64,000 nt of DNA from Cedecea colo (GCF_011808225.1 NZ_SOYS01000009.1:145965-209964); one strand, 5' to 3'. Shown: positions 27,212 through 38,385, counted from the stretch's first letter. Notes: generated by a model from the sequence alone, not told the origin. Numbers and translations: made by a program.

Positions 27212-28426
27212 ATGTCCTGGCACCATTTTAAGCAGCAGTATCTCATCAAATTCTGGGCGCCGATGCCTGCGGTTATCGCAGCCGGTATCCTTTCAACTTA
27301 CTATTTCGGTATTACCGGCACCTTCTGGGCCGTGACGGGGGAATTTACCCGCTGGGGCGGGCAGCTGTTGCAGCTTATGGGCGTGCATGCCGAAGAGTGG
27401 GGTTATTACAAACTCATTCACCTGGACGGCAGCCCGCTGACGCGTATCGACGGCATGATGATTATCGGCATGTTCGGCGGCTGCTTTGCCGCCGCGCTCT
27501 GGGCCAATAACGTTAAGCTGCGCATGCCGCAACACCGCATCCGTATCATTCAGGCGGTTGCGGGCGGGATTATCGCCGGGTTCGGCGCGCGTCTGGCGAT
27601 GGGCTGCAACCTGGCGGCGTTTTTCACCGGCATTCCTCAGTTCTCGCTCCATGCCTGGTTCTTTGCGCTGGCAACGGCGTTGGGTTCATGGTTTGGCGCG
27701 CGCTTCACGCTGTTACCGATGTTCCGCATTCCGGTTAAGCTGCAAAAAGTCTCCGCCGCTTCGCCATTAACGCAAAAGCCCGCGCAGGCAAAACGCCGTT
27801 TCCGTATCGGGATGCTGGTATTTATCGGCATGCTGGGCTGGGCCGCGCTGACCGCCATGAACCAGCCAAAACTCGGGATGGCGATGCTGTTTGGCATAGG
27901 TTTTGGCCTGCTGATTGAACGCGCGCAAATCTGCTTCACCTCGGCTTTTCGCGATATGTGGATAACCGGCCGCACGCACATGGCAAAGGCGATTATTCTT
28001 GGCATGGCCGTGAGTGCCATCGGTATCTTCAGTTACGTGCAGCTCGGTGTGGAGGCCAAAATCATGTGGGCCGGTCCGAATGCGGTATTGGGCGGCCTGC
28101 TGTTCGGCTTTGGCATTGTATTAGCGGGCGGCTGCGAAACCGGCTGGATGTACCGCGCCGTTGAAGGCCAGGTGCATTACTGGTGGGTTGGGCTGGGAAA
28201 CGTTATCGGCTCGACTATTCTTGCTTATTACTGGGACAGCCTCTCCCCTGCGCTCGCCACCAGCTGGGATAAAATTAACCTGTTAAATACCTTTGGCCCG
28301 CTGGGCGGACTGCTGGTCACTTATTTAATGCTGCTGGCCGCCTTCCTGTTGCTCGTCGGTTGGGAAAAGCGCTTTTTCAGGCGCAAAAGCGTCGCCTCTA
28401 ACCAGACCATTGAGGAGAATGTATGA
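27212..28426 (+). CDS. yedE: YedE-type sulfur/selenium transporter
   Basis: The 404-residue inner-membrane protein of the sulfur transport family (DUF395 repeats) has about ten hydrophobic segments and the paired Cys sites typical of the group: GARLAMGCNLAAF (about 125-137) and LAGGCETGWMYR (about 305-316). Structures of relatives (YeeE) show that thiosulfate passes along such cysteines; YedE is often tied to selenium metabolism. It shares 4 bases with yedF, a small TusA-type carrier, so the two work as a unit. Confidence 0.93.
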   Translation: MSWHHFKQQYLIKFWAPMPAVIAAGILSTYYFGITGTFWAVTGEFTRWGGQLLQLMGVHAEEWGYYKLIHLDGSPLTRIDGMMIIGMFGGCFAAALWANNVKLRMPQHRIRIIQAVAGGIIAGFGARLAMGCNLAAFFTGIPQFSLHAWFFALATALGSWFGARFTLLPMFRIPVKLQKVSAASPLTQKPAQAKRRFRIGMLVFIGMLGWAALTAMNQPKLGMAMLFGIGFGLLIERAQICFTSAFRDMWITGRTHMAKAIILGMAVSAIGIFSYVQLGVEAKIMWAGPNAVLGGLLFGFGIVLAGGCETGWMYRAVEGQVHYWWVGLGNVIGSTILAYYWDSLSPALATSWDKINLLNTFGPLGGLLVTYLMLLAAFLLLVGWEKRFFRRKSVASNQTIEENV

Positions 28427-28659
28427 GTCAGAATATCGTGCCGGATTTTCGTCTGGATATGGTTGGCGAGCCCTGCCCTTACCCGGCGGTGGCCACGCTT
28501 GAAGCCATGCCGCAGCTGAAAAAGGGGCAGATTCTGGAGGTGGTCAGCGACTGCCCGCAGTCCATCAATAACATTCCGCTCGACGCCCAAAATCACGGCT
28601 ATACCGTGCTGGACATTCAGCAGGATGGCCCGACGATTCGCTATTTAATTCAGCGTTAG
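28423..28659 (+). CDS. yedF: YedF, TusA-type sulfur carrier
   Basis: This 78-residue SirA/TusA-family protein carries the CPxP motif at about residues 17-20 (GEPCPYP), whose Cys forms a persulfide (or selenosulfide). It likely takes sulfur or selenium from YedE. Start overlaps the yedE stop as ATGA; GAGG lies upstream. Matches E. coli YedF closely. Confidence 0.95.
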   Translation: MSQNIVPDFRLDMVGEPCPYPAVATLEAMPQLKKGQILEVVSDCPQSINNIPLDAQNHGYTVLDIQQDGPTIRYLIQR

Positions 28660-28676
28660 CGGCATCGAGTTTTATA

Positions 28677-28703
28677 CCTGCGGGTTCGCCCCCGCAGGAT
28701 TTT
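28677..28703 (+). terminator. Terminator of yedEF
   Basis: CCTGCGGG pairs with CCCGCAGG around a TTCGCC loop, followed by ATTTTG, 17 bases after yedF. Confidence 0.75.
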
Positions 28704-28734
28704 GCGGCGTATAAACCTCAAACCGGGAGCCTTT

Positions 28735-29034
28735 ATGAACAAGCTGAGCAACGAGCATCTGGAAGCGATCCGCGTCTGGCTCAAACAAGAGGCACATCCA
28801 CTGCGTGAAACGGCAACCGGCGCGCAGCTTGCTCAATGTGACGAAGCTTTGGGTGAATTACTGCTAGCGCGGCAAAAAATCGAAATTTTAGAGAAGCAAT
28901 TGTCGACGCCTGTCCGGCTCCCGCCCTGCAGTTCAAGCCCGGTCTGCGAAATCGACGCGGCTTACAGCAACGGCGTGAACGACAGCAAAGAGGCCATACG
29001 CCGGGCGGGTTATCCGATTGAAGGCGACGACTGA
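28735..29034 (+). CDS. Small phage-like protein of unknown function
   Basis: The 99-residue protein starts MNKLSNEHLEAIRVWLKQEA; GGGAG lies 7 bases before this ATG, so I prefer it to the one 33 bases upstream. The shape is N-terminal helix, a coiled-coil-like stretch (LLLARQKIEILEKQL, about 48-62), a proline/cysteine linker and a C-terminal YSNGVNDSKEAIRRAGYPIEG. The last part recalls the C-termini of lambdoid Ead/Ea22-type accessory proteins (G-x3-D-x3-AI-x-AGY). It stands where E. coli has yedK-yedN and prophage remnants. Role not known. Confidence 0.6.
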   Translation: MNKLSNEHLEAIRVWLKQEAHPLRETATGAQLAQCDEALGELLLARQKIEILEKQLSTPVRLPPCSSSPVCEIDAAYSNGVNDSKEAIRRAGYPIEGDD

Positions 29035-29057
29035 ACTGAGCCAGAGAGCCTGAGCCG

Positions 29058-29369
29058 CTACACCTGCATGTTCATAATGTCCTGATAGGCAGTAACCAGC
29101 TTGTTACGCACCTGAATCCCCATCTGCAATGAAACTGAAGATTTTTGCAGATCGACCATCACATCGTTTAGCGCCACGCCCGGCGTGCCGAGGGCAAATT
29201 TTTCTGCCTGAGTACGCGCTGCGTTTTGCGTATCGCTGATGCGGCCTATCGCCGACTGTAATTCGCCGGCAAAACTCACTTTCGGATCGTTATTCTGCGC
29301 CTGATTACCCGCGGAAAGCGCGGTAGCCTGCAGCTGCTGAATAACCCCTTCAATCCCCTGAATTGCCAT
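29058..29369 (-). CDS. fliE: Flagellar MS-ring/rod junction protein
   Basis: FliE (103 aa) links the MS ring to the rod and helps start rod export. It matches the family from [17 protein letters not shown] to the end [12 protein letters not shown]. It is transcribed alone and away from fliF; a shared 229-base region holds both promoters, as in E. coli and Salmonella. Confidence 0.96.
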   Translation of the reverse strand: MAIQGIEGVIQQLQATALSAGNQAQNNDPKVSFAGELQSAIGRISDTQNAARTQAEKFALGTPGVALNDVMVDLQKSSVSLQMGIQVRNKLVTAYQDIMNMQV

Positions 29370-29598
29370 TTTCCTGCCCCGGTTTTATTGAACGCGGCAA
29401 GATTATCATCTTGTCAATAGGATAAAGGCGTTAAATAGGCGTAAAAAATAGAGCTAATTCGGCCATCGAAAATTCCTGAAAAGAAAATAATGACTGCGCC
29501 ATCTATCTGGAACTTTTGTCGTGTTTGTCGACCCGGGAGCGCGTTTTGTCCACTCTTTATACGAATTATTCTCTCTACGCTAAGCCGCGAGGTGCGGA
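29370..29598. promoter_or_regulatory. fliE-fliF divergent promoter region
   Basis: The region should hold the divergent class 2 (FlhDC, sigma-70) promoters of fliE and fliFGHIJK. GGCCATCG at 29460 and GCGCCATC at about 29496 look like FlhDC half-sites, but I can not define the boxes with certainty. Confidence 0.4.
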
Positions 29599-31284
29599 AT
29601 GACTGCTGCGGCCCAGGCACAAACATCGCCGAATAAAGCTCAGGAATGGCTCACCCGTATCCGCGCAAACCCAAAAATCCCTTTAATCATCGCGGGCGCC
29701 GCGGCTATCGCTATTATTGTGGCCCTGACTTTATGGGCTAAACAGCCTGACTATAAAGTGCTGTACAGCAACCTGGCCGATCAGGATGGGGGCGCTATCG
29801 TCACCCAACTGACGCAGATGAATATCCCTTACCGCTACTCCGATAACGGCAGCGCGATAGAAGTCCCTGCCGATAAAGTTTATGACCTGCGTTTACGTCT
29901 TGCACAACTTGGGTTGCCGAAAGGCGGCGCGGTGGGCTTTGAGCTGCTGGATCAGGAAAAGTTTGGTATCAGCCAGTTCAGCGAGCAGGTGAACTATCAG
30001 CGCGCGCTCGAAGGCGAACTTGCGCGCACCATCGAAACGCTCGGCCCGGTGAAAAGTGCTCGCGTACACCTCGCCATGCCAAAACCGTCTTTATTTGTCC
30101 GTGAACAAAAATCTCCTTCCGCCTCCGTTACGCTGAGCCTGCAACCCGGACGCGCGCTTGACGAAGGGCAGATCAGCGCCGTTGTGCATATGGTTTCCAG
30201 CGCCGTAGCGGGTCTGCCGCCGGGTAACGTTACGCTTGTGGATCAGGGCGGACATTTACTGACGCAGTCCAACACCGCCGGGCGCGACCTGAACGACGCG
30301 CAGCTTAAATATTCTGCCGACGTGGAAAACCGTTATCAGCGCCGGATCGAATCCATTCTTGGTCCTATCGTCGGCAACGGCAACGTGCATGCCCAGGTTA
30401 CCGCGCAGATCGATTTCGCCAATAAAGAACAAACCGAAGAACAGTATCGTCCGAATAGCGATCCGTCGCAGTCCGCGATTCGTTCACGCCAGTTGAATCA
30501 GAGTGAGCAGGTTAACGGCCGCAACCCAGGCGGCGTGCCGGGCGCGCTGTCTAACCAGCCTGCTCCGCCAAACAACGCGCCGATCGTCACTACTCCGCAG
30601 CCGAACCAGACAAACCAGGCTAACGCTGGCCAGACTCAGACTGCGTCGACCTCCGCGCAGACGGGCTCCAGCAATACCCAGCGCGATGAGACAACCAACT
30701 ACGAAGTCGACCGCACTATTCGCCATACCAAGCTTAACGTGGGCGATATTCAGCGCCTGTCCGTTGCGGTGGTGGTGAACTACCGCCAGTTGGCCGACGG
30801 CAAACCGCTGCCGCTGACCAACGATCAGCTCAAGCAAATCGAAGACCTGACGCGTGAAGCGATGGGTTATTCAGAGAAGCGTGGCGATACGCTCAACGTG
30901 GTGAACTCGCCGTTTACCGCAAGCGAAGAAACCGGTGGCGAACTGCCGTTCTGGCAACAACAATTCTTCTTCGATCTGCTGCTCTCCGCCGGGCGTTGGT
31001 TAGTGGTGCTGATTGTCGCCTGGCTGCTGTGGCGTAAAGCTATCCGCCCACAGCTGCAGCGTAAAACTGAAATTCTGAAAGCCCAGGTTGAAGTCCAACG
31101 CCTGCGCGCAGAAGAAGATGAAGCCGTGTCCGTTCGCCTGAGCAAAGACGAGCAGCAGCAACAGCGTAAAGCTAATCAGCGCCTGAGCGCCGAAGTTATG
31201 AGCCAGCGTATCCGCGATATGTCTGATAACGATCCGCGCGTCGTTGCGCTGGTTATCCGCCAATGGATGAGTAACGAACTATGA
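29599..31284 (+). CDS. fliF: Flagellar MS-ring protein
   Basis: The 561-residue protein forms the inner-membrane MS ring on which the switch and export gate are built. Two membrane helices frame a large periplasmic part (about 31-48 and 455-475); the ring-building motifs lie at about 80-250, and a proline/glutamine/asparagine linker at about 315-370. The C-terminus ([20 protein letters not shown]) binds FliG and is highly conserved. GGTGCGGA precedes the ATG. First gene of fliFGHIJK. Confidence 0.97.
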   Translation: MTAAAQAQTSPNKAQEWLTRIRANPKIPLIIAGAAAIAIIVALTLWAKQPDYKVLYSNLADQDGGAIVTQLTQMNIPYRYSDNGSAIEVPADKVYDLRLRLAQLGLPKGGAVGFELLDQEKFGISQFSEQVNYQRALEGELARTIETLGPVKSARVHLAMPKPSLFVREQKSPSASVTLSLQPGRALDEGQISAVVHMVSSAVAGLPPGNVTLVDQGGHLLTQSNTAGRDLNDAQLKYSADVENRYQRRIESILGPIVGNGNVHAQVTAQIDFANKEQTEEQYRPNSDPSQSAIRSRQLNQSEQVNGRNPGGVPGALSNQPAPPNNAPIVTTPQPNQTNQANAGQTQTASTSAQTGSSNTQRDETTNYEVDRTIRHTKLNVGDIQRLSVAVVVNYRQLADGKPLPLTNDQLKQIEDLTREAMGYSEKRGDTLNVVNSPFTASEETGGELPFWQQQFFFDLLLSAGRWLVVLIVAWLLWRKAIRPQLQRKTEILKAQVEVQRLRAEEDEAVSVRLSKDEQQQQRKANQRLSAEVMSQRIRDMSDNDPRVVALVIRQWMSNEL

Positions 31285-32273
31285 GTATTACCGGCACCGA
31301 AAAGAGCGCCATTCTGTTGATGACTATTGGCGAAGACCGCGCGGCTGAAGTCTTCAAGCATCTCAGCCCGCGAGAAGTGCAGCACGTGAGTGCGGCCATG
31401 GCGAACATCCGCCAGATCTCCAATAAACAGTTGACCGACGTGCTGGCTGAGTTTGAGCAGGAAGCGGAGCAGTTCGCGGCCCTTAGCATTAACGCCAACG
31501 ATTATCTGCGTTCGGTGCTGGTCAAAGCGCTGGGCGAAGAGCGCGCCTCAAGCCTGCTGGAAGATATTCTCGAAACGCGCGAAACCACCTCTGGCATGGA
31601 AACGCTCAACTTTATGGAACCGCAGAGCGCGGCGGATCTTATTCGCGACGAGCATCCGCAGATCATCGCAACCATACTTGTGCACCTCAAACGCGCGCAG
31701 GCAGCCGATATTCTGGCGCTGTTCGACGAACGCCTGCGCCATGACGTCATGCTGCGTATTGCTACCTTCGGCGGCGTGCAGCCAGCGGCGCTGGCAGAAT
31801 TGACCGAAGTGCTCAACAACCTGCTCGACGGCCAGAACCTCAAGCGCAGCAAAATGGGCGGCGTGAGAACGGCAGCCGAAATCATCAACCTGATGAAAAC
31901 GCAGCAGGAAGAGGCGGTTATTACCGCGGTTCGCGATTTCGACCGCGAGCTGGCACAGAAAATTATCGACGAGATGTTCCTGTTCGAAAACCTTGTCGAA
32001 GTGGACGATCGCAGCATCCAGCGCCTGTTGCAGGAAGTGGAATCCGAGTCGCTGCTGATCGCGCTCAAAGGCGCGGAACAGCCGCTGCGCGAGAAGTTCC
32101 TGCGCAATATGTCGCAGCGTGCGGCCGATATTCTGCGCGACGACCTTTCCAACCGTGGCCCGGTTCGTCTGTCCCAGGTGGAGAACGAACAGAAAGCCAT
32201 CCTGCTTATTGTTCGTCGCCTGGCCGAAACCGGCGAGATGGTAATTGGCACCAGCGAGGATACCTATGTCTGA
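31281..32273 (+). CDS. fliG: Flagellar motor switch protein FliG
   Basis: FliG (330 aa) couples stator ion flow to rotor torque. The C-terminal torque helix keeps its charged face (about 270-300: [20 protein letters not shown]), and the middle EHPQ motif is present at about 125-128 (DEHPQI). Overlaps the fliF stop by 4 bases. Nearly identical in length to E. coli FliG (331 aa). Confidence 0.97.
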   Translation: MSITGTEKSAILLMTIGEDRAAEVFKHLSPREVQHVSAAMANIRQISNKQLTDVLAEFEQEAEQFAALSINANDYLRSVLVKALGEERASSLLEDILETRETTSGMETLNFMEPQSAADLIRDEHPQIIATILVHLKRAQAADILALFDERLRHDVMLRIATFGGVQPAALAELTEVLNNLLDGQNLKRSKMGGVRTAAEIINLMKTQQEEAVITAVRDFDRELAQKIIDEMFLFENLVEVDDRSIQRLLQEVESESLLIALKGAEQPLREKFLRNMSQRAADILRDDLSNRGPVRLSQVENEQKAILLIVRRLAETGEMVIGTSEDTYV

Positions 32274-32964
32274 GTTGCTGCCCTGGAAAATCTGGATGCC
32301 GGACGATCTGGAGCCGGCAGCCAGCCCGGTTTTTGAAAGCCTGATGCCGCAGGAGATCAACGCCGAAGAGCCTGCTGCAGAAAGCGAGCCGGATTTACAG
32401 CAACAGCTGGCGATGATGCAGATGCAGGCGCATGAACAGGGTCACCGGGAAGGTTACGCTGCGGGGCATGCCGAAGGCGTTGAAGCAGGCCGCAAGGCTG
32501 GCTTTCAGCAAGGGATTGAACAGGGTATCAATGAGGCTAAACAGCAGCAGCTTCCCGTTCACGCTCGCATGCAGCAGCTTGTCAGCGAGTTTCAGCACAC
32601 GCTCGATGCGCTCGATAGCGTTATCGCCTCGCGCCTGATGCAAATGGCGCTGGAGGCGGCGCGCCAGGTCATCGGCCATACGCAGGGCATTGATAACGCC
32701 GCGCTGATTAAACAAATCCAGGGGCTGTTGCAGCAGGAACCTTTATTCAGCGGCAAGCCGCAGCTGCGCGTTCACCCTGACGATCTACAGCGCGTGGAAG
32801 ATGTGCTGGGCGCGACGTTAAGCCTGCACGGCTGGCGTTTACGCGGCGATCCGAGCCTGCATCAGGGCGGCTGTAAAGTTTCCGCCGATGAGGGCGACCT
32901 GGACGCCAGCGTCGCAACGCGCTGGCAGGAACTTTGCCGCCTCGCCGCACCGGGAGTTCTGTAA
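32266..32964 (+). CDS. fliH: Flagellar export ATPase regulator FliH
   Basis: The 232-residue protein binds FliI and anchors it to the C ring. An N-terminal LPWKIW motif (Trp pair that binds FliN) opens the protein; a glycine/glutamate repeat ([20 protein letters not shown], about 61-80) has the GxxxG pattern typical of FliH. I start at the ATG at 32266, which overlaps the fliG stop by 8 bases; an earlier frame is excluded by homology. Confidence 0.95.
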   Translation: MSELLPWKIWMPDDLEPAASPVFESLMPQEINAEEPAAESEPDLQQQLAMMQMQAHEQGHREGYAAGHAEGVEAGRKAGFQQGIEQGINEAKQQQLPVHARMQQLVSEFQHTLDALDSVIASRLMQMALEAARQVIGHTQGIDNAALIKQIQGLLQQEPLFSGKPQLRVHPDDLQRVEDVLGATLSLHGWRLRGDPSLHQGGCKVSADEGDLDASVATRWQELCRLAAPGVL

Positions 32965-34322
32965 TGACCGCCCGGCTAACGCGCTGGCTTAACGCGCTGG
33001 ATAGTTTTGAAGAGCGCATGGCGAAATTACCCGCCGTGCGCCGCTACGGCCGCCTGACCCGCGCCACGGGTCTGGTGCTGGAAGCGACCGGTTTACAGCT
33101 TCCCCTCGGCGCAACCTGCATCATTGAGCAGCACAGCCGTGAAGTGGAAGCCGAAGTTGTTGGCTTTAACGGCCAGAAGCTGTTTCTGATGCCGCTTGAA
33201 GAAGTGGAAGGCATTTTGCCTGGCGCACGGGTTTACGCGCGTTCTTCAGGCGAGGAGGGATTGCACAACGGTAAACAACTGCCGCTCGGCCCGGCCCTGC
33301 TTGGCCGCGTGCTTGACGGCAGCGGACGCCCTCTGGACAGCCTGCCCGCGCCGGAAACCACCACTTTTGGCACGCTGGGCGCCGCTCCGTTTAACCCGTT
33401 ACAGCGTACTGCCATCGAGGATGTGCTGGACGTCGGCGTGCGCCCGATCAACGCGCTGTTAACCGTCGGACGCGGGCAGCGTATGGGCCTTTTCGCGGGC
33501 TCCGGCGTTGGTAAAAGCGTGCTGTTGGGCATGATGGCGCGTTACACCCAGGCCGACGTGATTGTCGTCGGACTGATTGGCGAGCGTGGTCGTGAAGTAA
33601 AAGATTTTATCGAGAACATTCTCGGCTCTGAAGGCCGCGCACGCTCGGTGGTGATTGCCGCGCCTGCGGATGTTTCACCGCTGCTGCGTATGCAGGGCGC
33701 AGCCTATGCCACGCGCATCGCCGAAGACTTCCGCGACCGTGGCCAGCATGTGCTGTTGATTATGGACTCCCTCACCCGCTATGCCATGGCGCAGCGTGAA
33801 ATCGCGCTGGCGATCGGTGAACCGCCGGCCACCAAAGGCTATCCGCCTTCTGTCTTCGCCAAGCTGCCGGCGCTGGTGGAACGTGCCGGTAACGGTATTC
33901 ATGGCGGTGGGTCGATCACCGCGTTTTATACCGTTCTGACCGAAGGGGACGATCAGCAGGACCCTATCGCGGATTCAGCGCGCGCCATTCTTGACGGCCA
34001 CATTGTTCTCTCGCGTCGTCTCGCCGAGGCGGGGCATTACCCGGCGATTGATATCGAAGCTTCCATTAGCCGCGCCATGACGTCGCTGATAACCGACCAG
34101 CACTATGCGCGGGTACGCAATTTTAAACAGTTGTTATCCAGCTTCCAGCGTAACCGCGACCTGGTAAGCGTGGGCGCCTATGCCAAAGGCAGCGATCCGA
34201 TGCTCGATAAAGCCATTGTGCTCTGGCCGCATCTGGAAGCCTTTTTGCAGCAGGGGATTTTTGAACGCAGTGGCTGGGAAGACGCCTGCGCGGCGCTGGA
34301 ACTTATCTTCCCGACGGTTTGA
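32964..34322 (+). CDS. fliI: Flagellum-specific export ATPase
   Basis: The 452-residue hexameric ATPase unloads chaperone-bound substrates at the export gate. Walker [15 protein letters not shown] (about 172-185), Walker [14 protein letters not shown] (about 257-269) and the catalytic Glu in [13 protein letters not shown] (about 205-217) are visible. Start overlaps the fliH stop by one base (TAATG). Five residues shorter than E. coli FliI, from the N-domain loop. Confidence 0.97.
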   Translation: MTARLTRWLNALDSFEERMAKLPAVRRYGRLTRATGLVLEATGLQLPLGATCIIEQHSREVEAEVVGFNGQKLFLMPLEEVEGILPGARVYARSSGEEGLHNGKQLPLGPALLGRVLDGSGRPLDSLPAPETTTFGTLGAAPFNPLQRTAIEDVLDVGVRPINALLTVGRGQRMGLFAGSGVGKSVLLGMMARYTQADVIVVGLIGERGREVKDFIENILGSEGRARSVVIAAPADVSPLLRMQGAAYATRIAEDFRDRGQHVLLIMDSLTRYAMAQREIALAIGEPPATKGYPPSVFAKLPALVERAGNGIHGGGSITAFYTVLTEGDDQQDPIADSARAILDGHIVLSRRLAEAGHYPAIDIEASISRAMTSLITDQHYARVRNFKQLLSSFQRNRDLVSVGAYAKGSDPMLDKAIVLWPHLEAFLQQGIFERSGWEDACAALELIFPTV

Positions 34323-34334
34323 TGAGAGGTAACT

Positions 34335-34778
34335 ATGGGCCAAAGCACAGCACTGGAAACGCTGCACGATCTCGCCGAGAAAGAGGTGGAGAATGCGGCG
34401 CTACGTTTAGGCGAAATGCGCAAAGGGTTTCAACAGGCGGAAGAGCAGCTCAACATGCTGATTAACTATCAGTTTGAGTACAGCACTAACCTGAACAACA
34501 GCATGAGCCAGGGGATTGCGAGCACCCGCTGGCAAAACTACCAGCAGTTTATCCAGACGCTCGAAAAAGCCATAGATCAGCACCGTCAGCAGCTCAGCGC
34601 CTGGACCAATAAGGTCGACCAGGCGCTGAACTTCTGGCAGGAAAAACAGAAAAGATTGCAGGCCTGGCAAACCCTGCGGGACCGTAAAGCCACCGAAATG
34701 CTGCTTGCTGAAAACCGGCTCGATCAGAAACAGATGGATGAATATGCCCAGCGGGCGACAATGAGGAAAGGCGAATGA
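34335..34778 (+). CDS. fliJ: Flagellar export chaperone FliJ
   Basis: FliJ (147 aa) is a two-helix coiled coil that sits in the FliI ring and links it to FlhA. The sequence is almost fully helical and charged, from [18 protein letters not shown] heptads to [23 protein letters not shown] precedes the ATG; 12 bases after fliI, overlapping fliK by 4. Confidence 0.95.
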   Translation: MGQSTALETLHDLAEKEVENAALRLGEMRKGFQQAEEQLNMLINYQFEYSTNLNNSMSQGIASTRWQNYQQFIQTLEKAIDQHRQQLSAWTNKVDQALNFWQEKQKRLQAWQTLRDRKATEMLLAENRLDQKQMDEYAQRATMRKGE

Positions 34779-35995
34779 TCAAACTGCCCCCGTTAAATAT
34801 AACCGCCGATGCCGACAGCGGCCTGACTACCGCAACTGCGGCCACGGGCGAGAAAGGTCTGAGCGACGGTTTCCTGGATTTATTCAGCAAGGCGCTGCCG
34901 GGTCTGGTCACTTCTGAAGGCGGCGAAACGCTGTCGCTAAGCGCCACGCTGAACAAAGCCACCGGCCAGGATCTTAATGCGCAGGACGCCGCCGCGGGCA
35001 AAACAACGCTCGCAGACTTGCTCAATAAGCTGGATATGGACCAGCCTGAAGCGCTTTCCGCCCTGCTGGCAAACGTGGGTAAAGCCACCGGAGCGGATAA
35101 AAGTGGACAGGCCGTTGCAGCGCAAGAAACCACGCACGATTTGAGCACCGCTGATATGCAGGCGTTAAGCGCCCTCTTCGCCATGCTGCCACAGCAGAAT
35201 ACCTCGACGCCTGCTACAACGCTAACCTCGACGGTCAGTAAAGATACAGACGAAGCTTCACCACTGAACGCATTACTGGCGAGCGACGGCGTGCAGCAAA
35301 AAAACACGGCTGGCCGCGCCGATGACAGCCTGAGCATTACCGGTAAAACCCAGACAACCGCCGCTAAATCCGTTGCGCCTGTGGCAAATCAGGTAGCAGA
35401 TGACAGCACGCTGCCGGTCATTGCCGTTGATAAAGACAGCCGCGACAACGCTATCAGCAATAACACCACGCCGACGGTCAGTACGCCGACCATCAGCAGC
35501 GCAACGGTCAGCACGCCGGTGAGCACAAATATCGCCACGCCGGTTGCGCCGCAGATTAGCGCCCAGCTGGGAAGCCAGGAATGGCAACAGGCGGTAAGCC
35601 AGCACGTGACGCTGTTCACCCGTCAGGGCCAGCAAAGCGCCGAGCTGCGTCTGCATCCGGAAGACTTAGGCCAAATCCAGATAAGCCTCAAGCTTGACGA
35701 TAACCAGGCGCAGCTTCAGATGACCTCTCCGCACAGCCACGTGCGTGCCGCACTGGAAGCGACGCTGCCTGCGTTACGCACCGCCCTTGCGGAAAGCGGT
35801 ATCCAGCTTGGTCAGAGCAGCATCAGCAGCGAAAGTTTTGCTCAGCAACAGCAGCAGTCAGGCCAGCAGCAACAGCAATCACAACGCTCCGCGGGCAGCT
35901 TCCCTTCTCTGGGCGGCGAGGCTGAATCTCTCGCCGTTCCTGCCAGCGTGCAGCGCCTTGCTTCGGGTAATAACGCCGTGGACATTTTCGCCTGA
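34775..35995 (+). CDS. fliK: Hook-length control protein
   Basis: FliK (406 aa) measures hook length and switches export from hook to filament. The N-terminal two-thirds is Ala/Thr/Asp-rich and extended, as in a molecular ruler; the C-terminal domain is conserved ([20 protein letters not shown], about 289-308) and ends in a glutamine-rich stretch (about 346-365). The N-terminal part is the least conserved of the operon. Overlaps fliJ (ATGA). Confidence 0.95.
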   Translation: MIKLPPLNITADADSGLTTATAATGEKGLSDGFLDLFSKALPGLVTSEGGETLSLSATLNKATGQDLNAQDAAAGKTTLADLLNKLDMDQPEALSALLANVGKATGADKSGQAVAAQETTHDLSTADMQALSALFAMLPQQNTSTPATTLTSTVSKDTDEASPLNALLASDGVQQKNTAGRADDSLSITGKTQTTAAKSVAPVANQVADDSTLPVIAVDKDSRDNAISNNTTPTVSTPTISSATVSTPVSTNIATPVAPQISAQLGSQEWQQAVSQHVTLFTRQGQQSAELRLHPEDLGQIQISLKLDDNQAQLQMTSPHSHVRAALEATLPALRTALAESGIQLGQSSISSESFAQQQQQSGQQQQQSQRSAGSFPSLGGEAESLAVPASVQRLASGNNAVDIFA

Positions 35996-36120
35996 TAAGT
36001 GCAACAAGGTGTAAACGGCAGAGGTAACCCCAAATATCCCGTGTTTTCCAGGCTTTGATCGCCGGGCAACGCGGGATAATCGCCCCATAAAGCAGTACCG
36101 ATACAGGAACAACGCGTGAT

Positions 36121-36588
36121 ATGACCGACTTAGCTCAGACCAAAGGCCGCAGGCGCTCCATCTGGATGCCGTTACTGGTCCTGATAACCCTTGCCGCATG
36201 CGCTACCGCAGGTTACAGCTACTGGAGAATGCAGCAACATCCCGCCAGCGTTCAGGCTGACAAGCCAGTGCCGCCGCCCGCGCCGGTCTTTTTTGCGCTG
36301 GATACCTTTACCGTCAATCTTGGCGATGCGGATCGCGTGCTGTACGTCGGCATCACGCTGCGTCTGAAAGATGACGCGACTCGCCAGCGTCTGAGCGAGT
36401 TCCTACCGGAAGTCCGTAGCCGCCTGCTGCTGCTGTTTTCCCGCCAGGACGCGGCTGCCCTTGCCACCGATGAAGGCAAGCAGAAACTGGTAGAGGCGAT
36501 TAAAAATACGCTGGCGCCGCCTCTGGTTGCCGGTCAACCTCAACAGGTGGTCAGCGACGTGCTGTATACCGCCTTTATTTTGCGGTAG
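36121..36588 (+). CDS. fliL: Flagellar basal-body protein FliL
   Basis: The 155-residue membrane protein surrounds the stators and supports motor torque. One membrane helix (about 15-38, [20 protein letters not shown]), then a periplasmic SPFH-like domain. It leads fliLMNOPQR; a 125-base gap after fliK holds the class 2 promoter. The ATG at 36121 directly follows ACGCGTGAT; no strong ribosome site, as in E. coli. Confidence 0.94.
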   Translation: MTDLAQTKGRRRSIWMPLLVLITLAACATAGYSYWRMQQHPASVQADKPVPPPAPVFFALDTFTVNLGDADRVLYVGITLRLKDDATRQRLSEFLPEVRSRLLLLFSRQDAAALATDEGKQKLVEAIKNTLAPPLVAGQPQQVVSDVLYTAFILR

Positions 36589-36591
36589 ATC

Positions 36592-37596
36592 ATGGGCGAC
36601 AGTATTCTTTCACAGGCTGAAATTGATGCGCTGCTAAACGGCGACGCCGACAGCAGCGACGAACCGATTGCTGGGGCAGTAAGTGAAACCAACATTCGCC
36701 CCTACGATCCTAATACCCAGCGTCGTGTGGTGCGTGAACGCCTGCAGGCGCTGGAGATTATTAACGAACGTTTTGCTCGTCAGTTCCGTATGGGGCTGTT
36801 TAACCTACTGCGTCGTAGCCCGGATATTACCGTTGGCGCGATCCGCATTCAGCCGTATCACGAGTTTGCGCGTAACCTTCCGGTGCCGACCAACCTCAAC
36901 CTGATGCATCTGAAACCGCTGCGTGGCACCGGCCTGTTCGTCTTTTCGCCAAGCCTTGTGTTTATTGCGGTAGATAACCTGTTTGGTGGCGACGGCCGTT
37001 TCCCGACGAAAGTTGAAGGCCGTGAATTTACCCATACTGAACAGCGTGTCATCAACCGCATGCTGAAGCTGGCGCTGGAGGCTTACAGCGACGCATGGAA
37101 GGCCATTTATCCGCTTGACGTGGAATACGTGCGCTCCGAAATGCAGGTGAAATTTACCAACATCACGACATCGCCAAACGACATCGTGGTGAATACGCCT
37201 TTCCATGTGGAAATCGGCAACCTGACCGGTGAATTCAATATTTGCCTGCCGTTCAGCATGATTGAACCGCTGCGCGAAATGCTGGTGAATCCCCCGCTGG
37301 AAAACTCCCGTCAGGAAGATCAAAGCTGGCGCGATACGCTGGTGCGTCAGGTGCAGCATTCTGAATTGGAACTGGTGGCGAACTTCGCCGATATCCCGCT
37401 CAGGCTGTCACAAATACTAAAACTAAAACCTGGCGACGTGCTGCCTGTCGACAAGCCGGATCGCATTCTTGCGCATGTCGATGGTGTACCGGTGTTGACC
37501 AGTCAATACGGCACGCTAAACGGCCAGTACGCCTTGCGCGTCGAACACTTGATCAACCCGATACTGAATTCGCTGAATGAGGAACAGCCCAAATGA
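36592..37596 (+). CDS. fliM: Flagellar motor switch protein FliM
   Basis: FliM (334 aa) is the CheY-P receiver of the C ring. The CheY-binding N-terminus ILSQAEIDALLNGD (about 4-17) is present, followed by the CheC-like middle (GGxGRFPTK) and a C-terminal SpoA domain. Four bases after fliL, overlapping fliN by 4. Same length as E. coli FliM. Confidence 0.98.
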   Translation: MGDSILSQAEIDALLNGDADSSDEPIAGAVSETNIRPYDPNTQRRVVRERLQALEIINERFARQFRMGLFNLLRRSPDITVGAIRIQPYHEFARNLPVPTNLNLMHLKPLRGTGLFVFSPSLVFIAVDNLFGGDGRFPTKVEGREFTHTEQRVINRMLKLALEAYSDAWKAIYPLDVEYVRSEMQVKFTNITTSPNDIVVNTPFHVEIGNLTGEFNICLPFSMIEPLREMLVNPPLENSRQEDQSWRDTLVRQVQHSELELVANFADIPLRLSQILKLKPGDVLPVDKPDRILAHVDGVPVLTSQYGTLNGQYALRVEHLINPILNSLNEEQPK

Positions 37597-38003
37597 GTGA
37601 TATTAATCAACCGTCCGACGACAATGCAGGCTCCGTGGACGATCTGTGGGCTGATGCGTTGAACGAACAAAAAGTCGCCGGCAAAAGCAGCGCGGATAGC
37701 GTGTTCCGCGCGCTTGAAGGCAGCGATGTCGTCGGTTCGATGCAGGACATCGACCTGATTATGGATATCCCGGTCAAGCTGACCGTAGAGCTGGGCCGTA
37801 CCCGCATGACCATTAAAGAGCTGCTGCGCCTGTCGCAGGGTTCCGTGGTGGCGCTTGAGGGCCTGGCCGGTGAGCCGCTGGATATCCTGATCAACGGCTA
37901 TCTGATTGCGCAGGGTGAAGTCGTGGTCGTGGCCGATAAATACGGCGTGCGTATCACCGATATCATTACGCCATCGGAACGTATGCGCCGCCTGAGTCGT
38001 TAA
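37593..38003 (+). CDS. fliN: Flagellar motor switch protein FliN
   Basis: FliN (136 aa) forms the base of the C ring and docks FliH. The C-terminal SpoA domain (about 55-136; IPVKLTVELGRTRMTIKELL) is well conserved; the acidic N-terminus (VDDLWADALNEQ) is typical. Overlaps fliM by 4 bases and precedes fliO by 4. Confidence 0.97.
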   Translation: MSDINQPSDDNAGSVDDLWADALNEQKVAGKSSADSVFRALEGSDVVGSMQDIDLIMDIPVKLTVELGRTRMTIKELLRLSQGSVVALEGLAGEPLDILINGYLIAQGEVVVVADKYGVRITDIITPSERMRRLSR

Positions 38004-38007
38004 CAGC

Positions 38008-38385
38008 ATGAAAACCCAGACCACCGTTCAGCAGCAACCCGCCGTCAGTTCCGGCTCGCCGTTAGTGCAGGTGAGCGGCGCATTAACGGCAATCATTTTG
38101 TTTATTTTGCTGGCGGCCTGGCTGGCTAAACGGTTTGGTCTGTCCGGCAAAACCGGCAGCACAAAAGGGCTTAAGGTCAGCGCCAGCTGTACCCTTGGCC
38201 CGCGCGAACGCGTTGTGATTGTGGATGTGGAAGACGCCCGCCTGGTGCTGGGCGTTACCGCTACACAAATCACCCATTTACACACTCTCCCACCCGCACC
38301 GGCAAGCGTCGATCCCCAGCCTGCTGAACCGGTGGATTTTCAGAGCCTGATGAAAAATTTGCTTAAACGTAACGGGAAAGCCTGA
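38008..38385 (+). CDS. fliO: Flagellar export gate assembly protein FliO
   Basis: FliO (125 aa) is a single-pass inner-membrane protein that helps assemble the FliP ring. One membrane helix (about 25-45; [19 protein letters not shown]), then a cytoplasmic domain with [24 protein letters not shown] sequence close to E. coli. Ends one base into fliP. Confidence 0.95.
   Translation: MKTQTTVQQQPAVSSGSPLVQVSGALTAIILFILLAAWLAKRFGLSGKTGSTKGLKVSASCTLGPRERVVIVDVEDARLVLGVTATQITHLHTLPPAPASVDPQPAEPVDFQSLMKNLLKRNGKA

Noticed and set aside
31502..32360. Long minus-strand open frames (up to about 270 codons) opposite fliG
   Set aside because: fliG is certain; the antisense frames have no family resemblance and follow from its codon usage.
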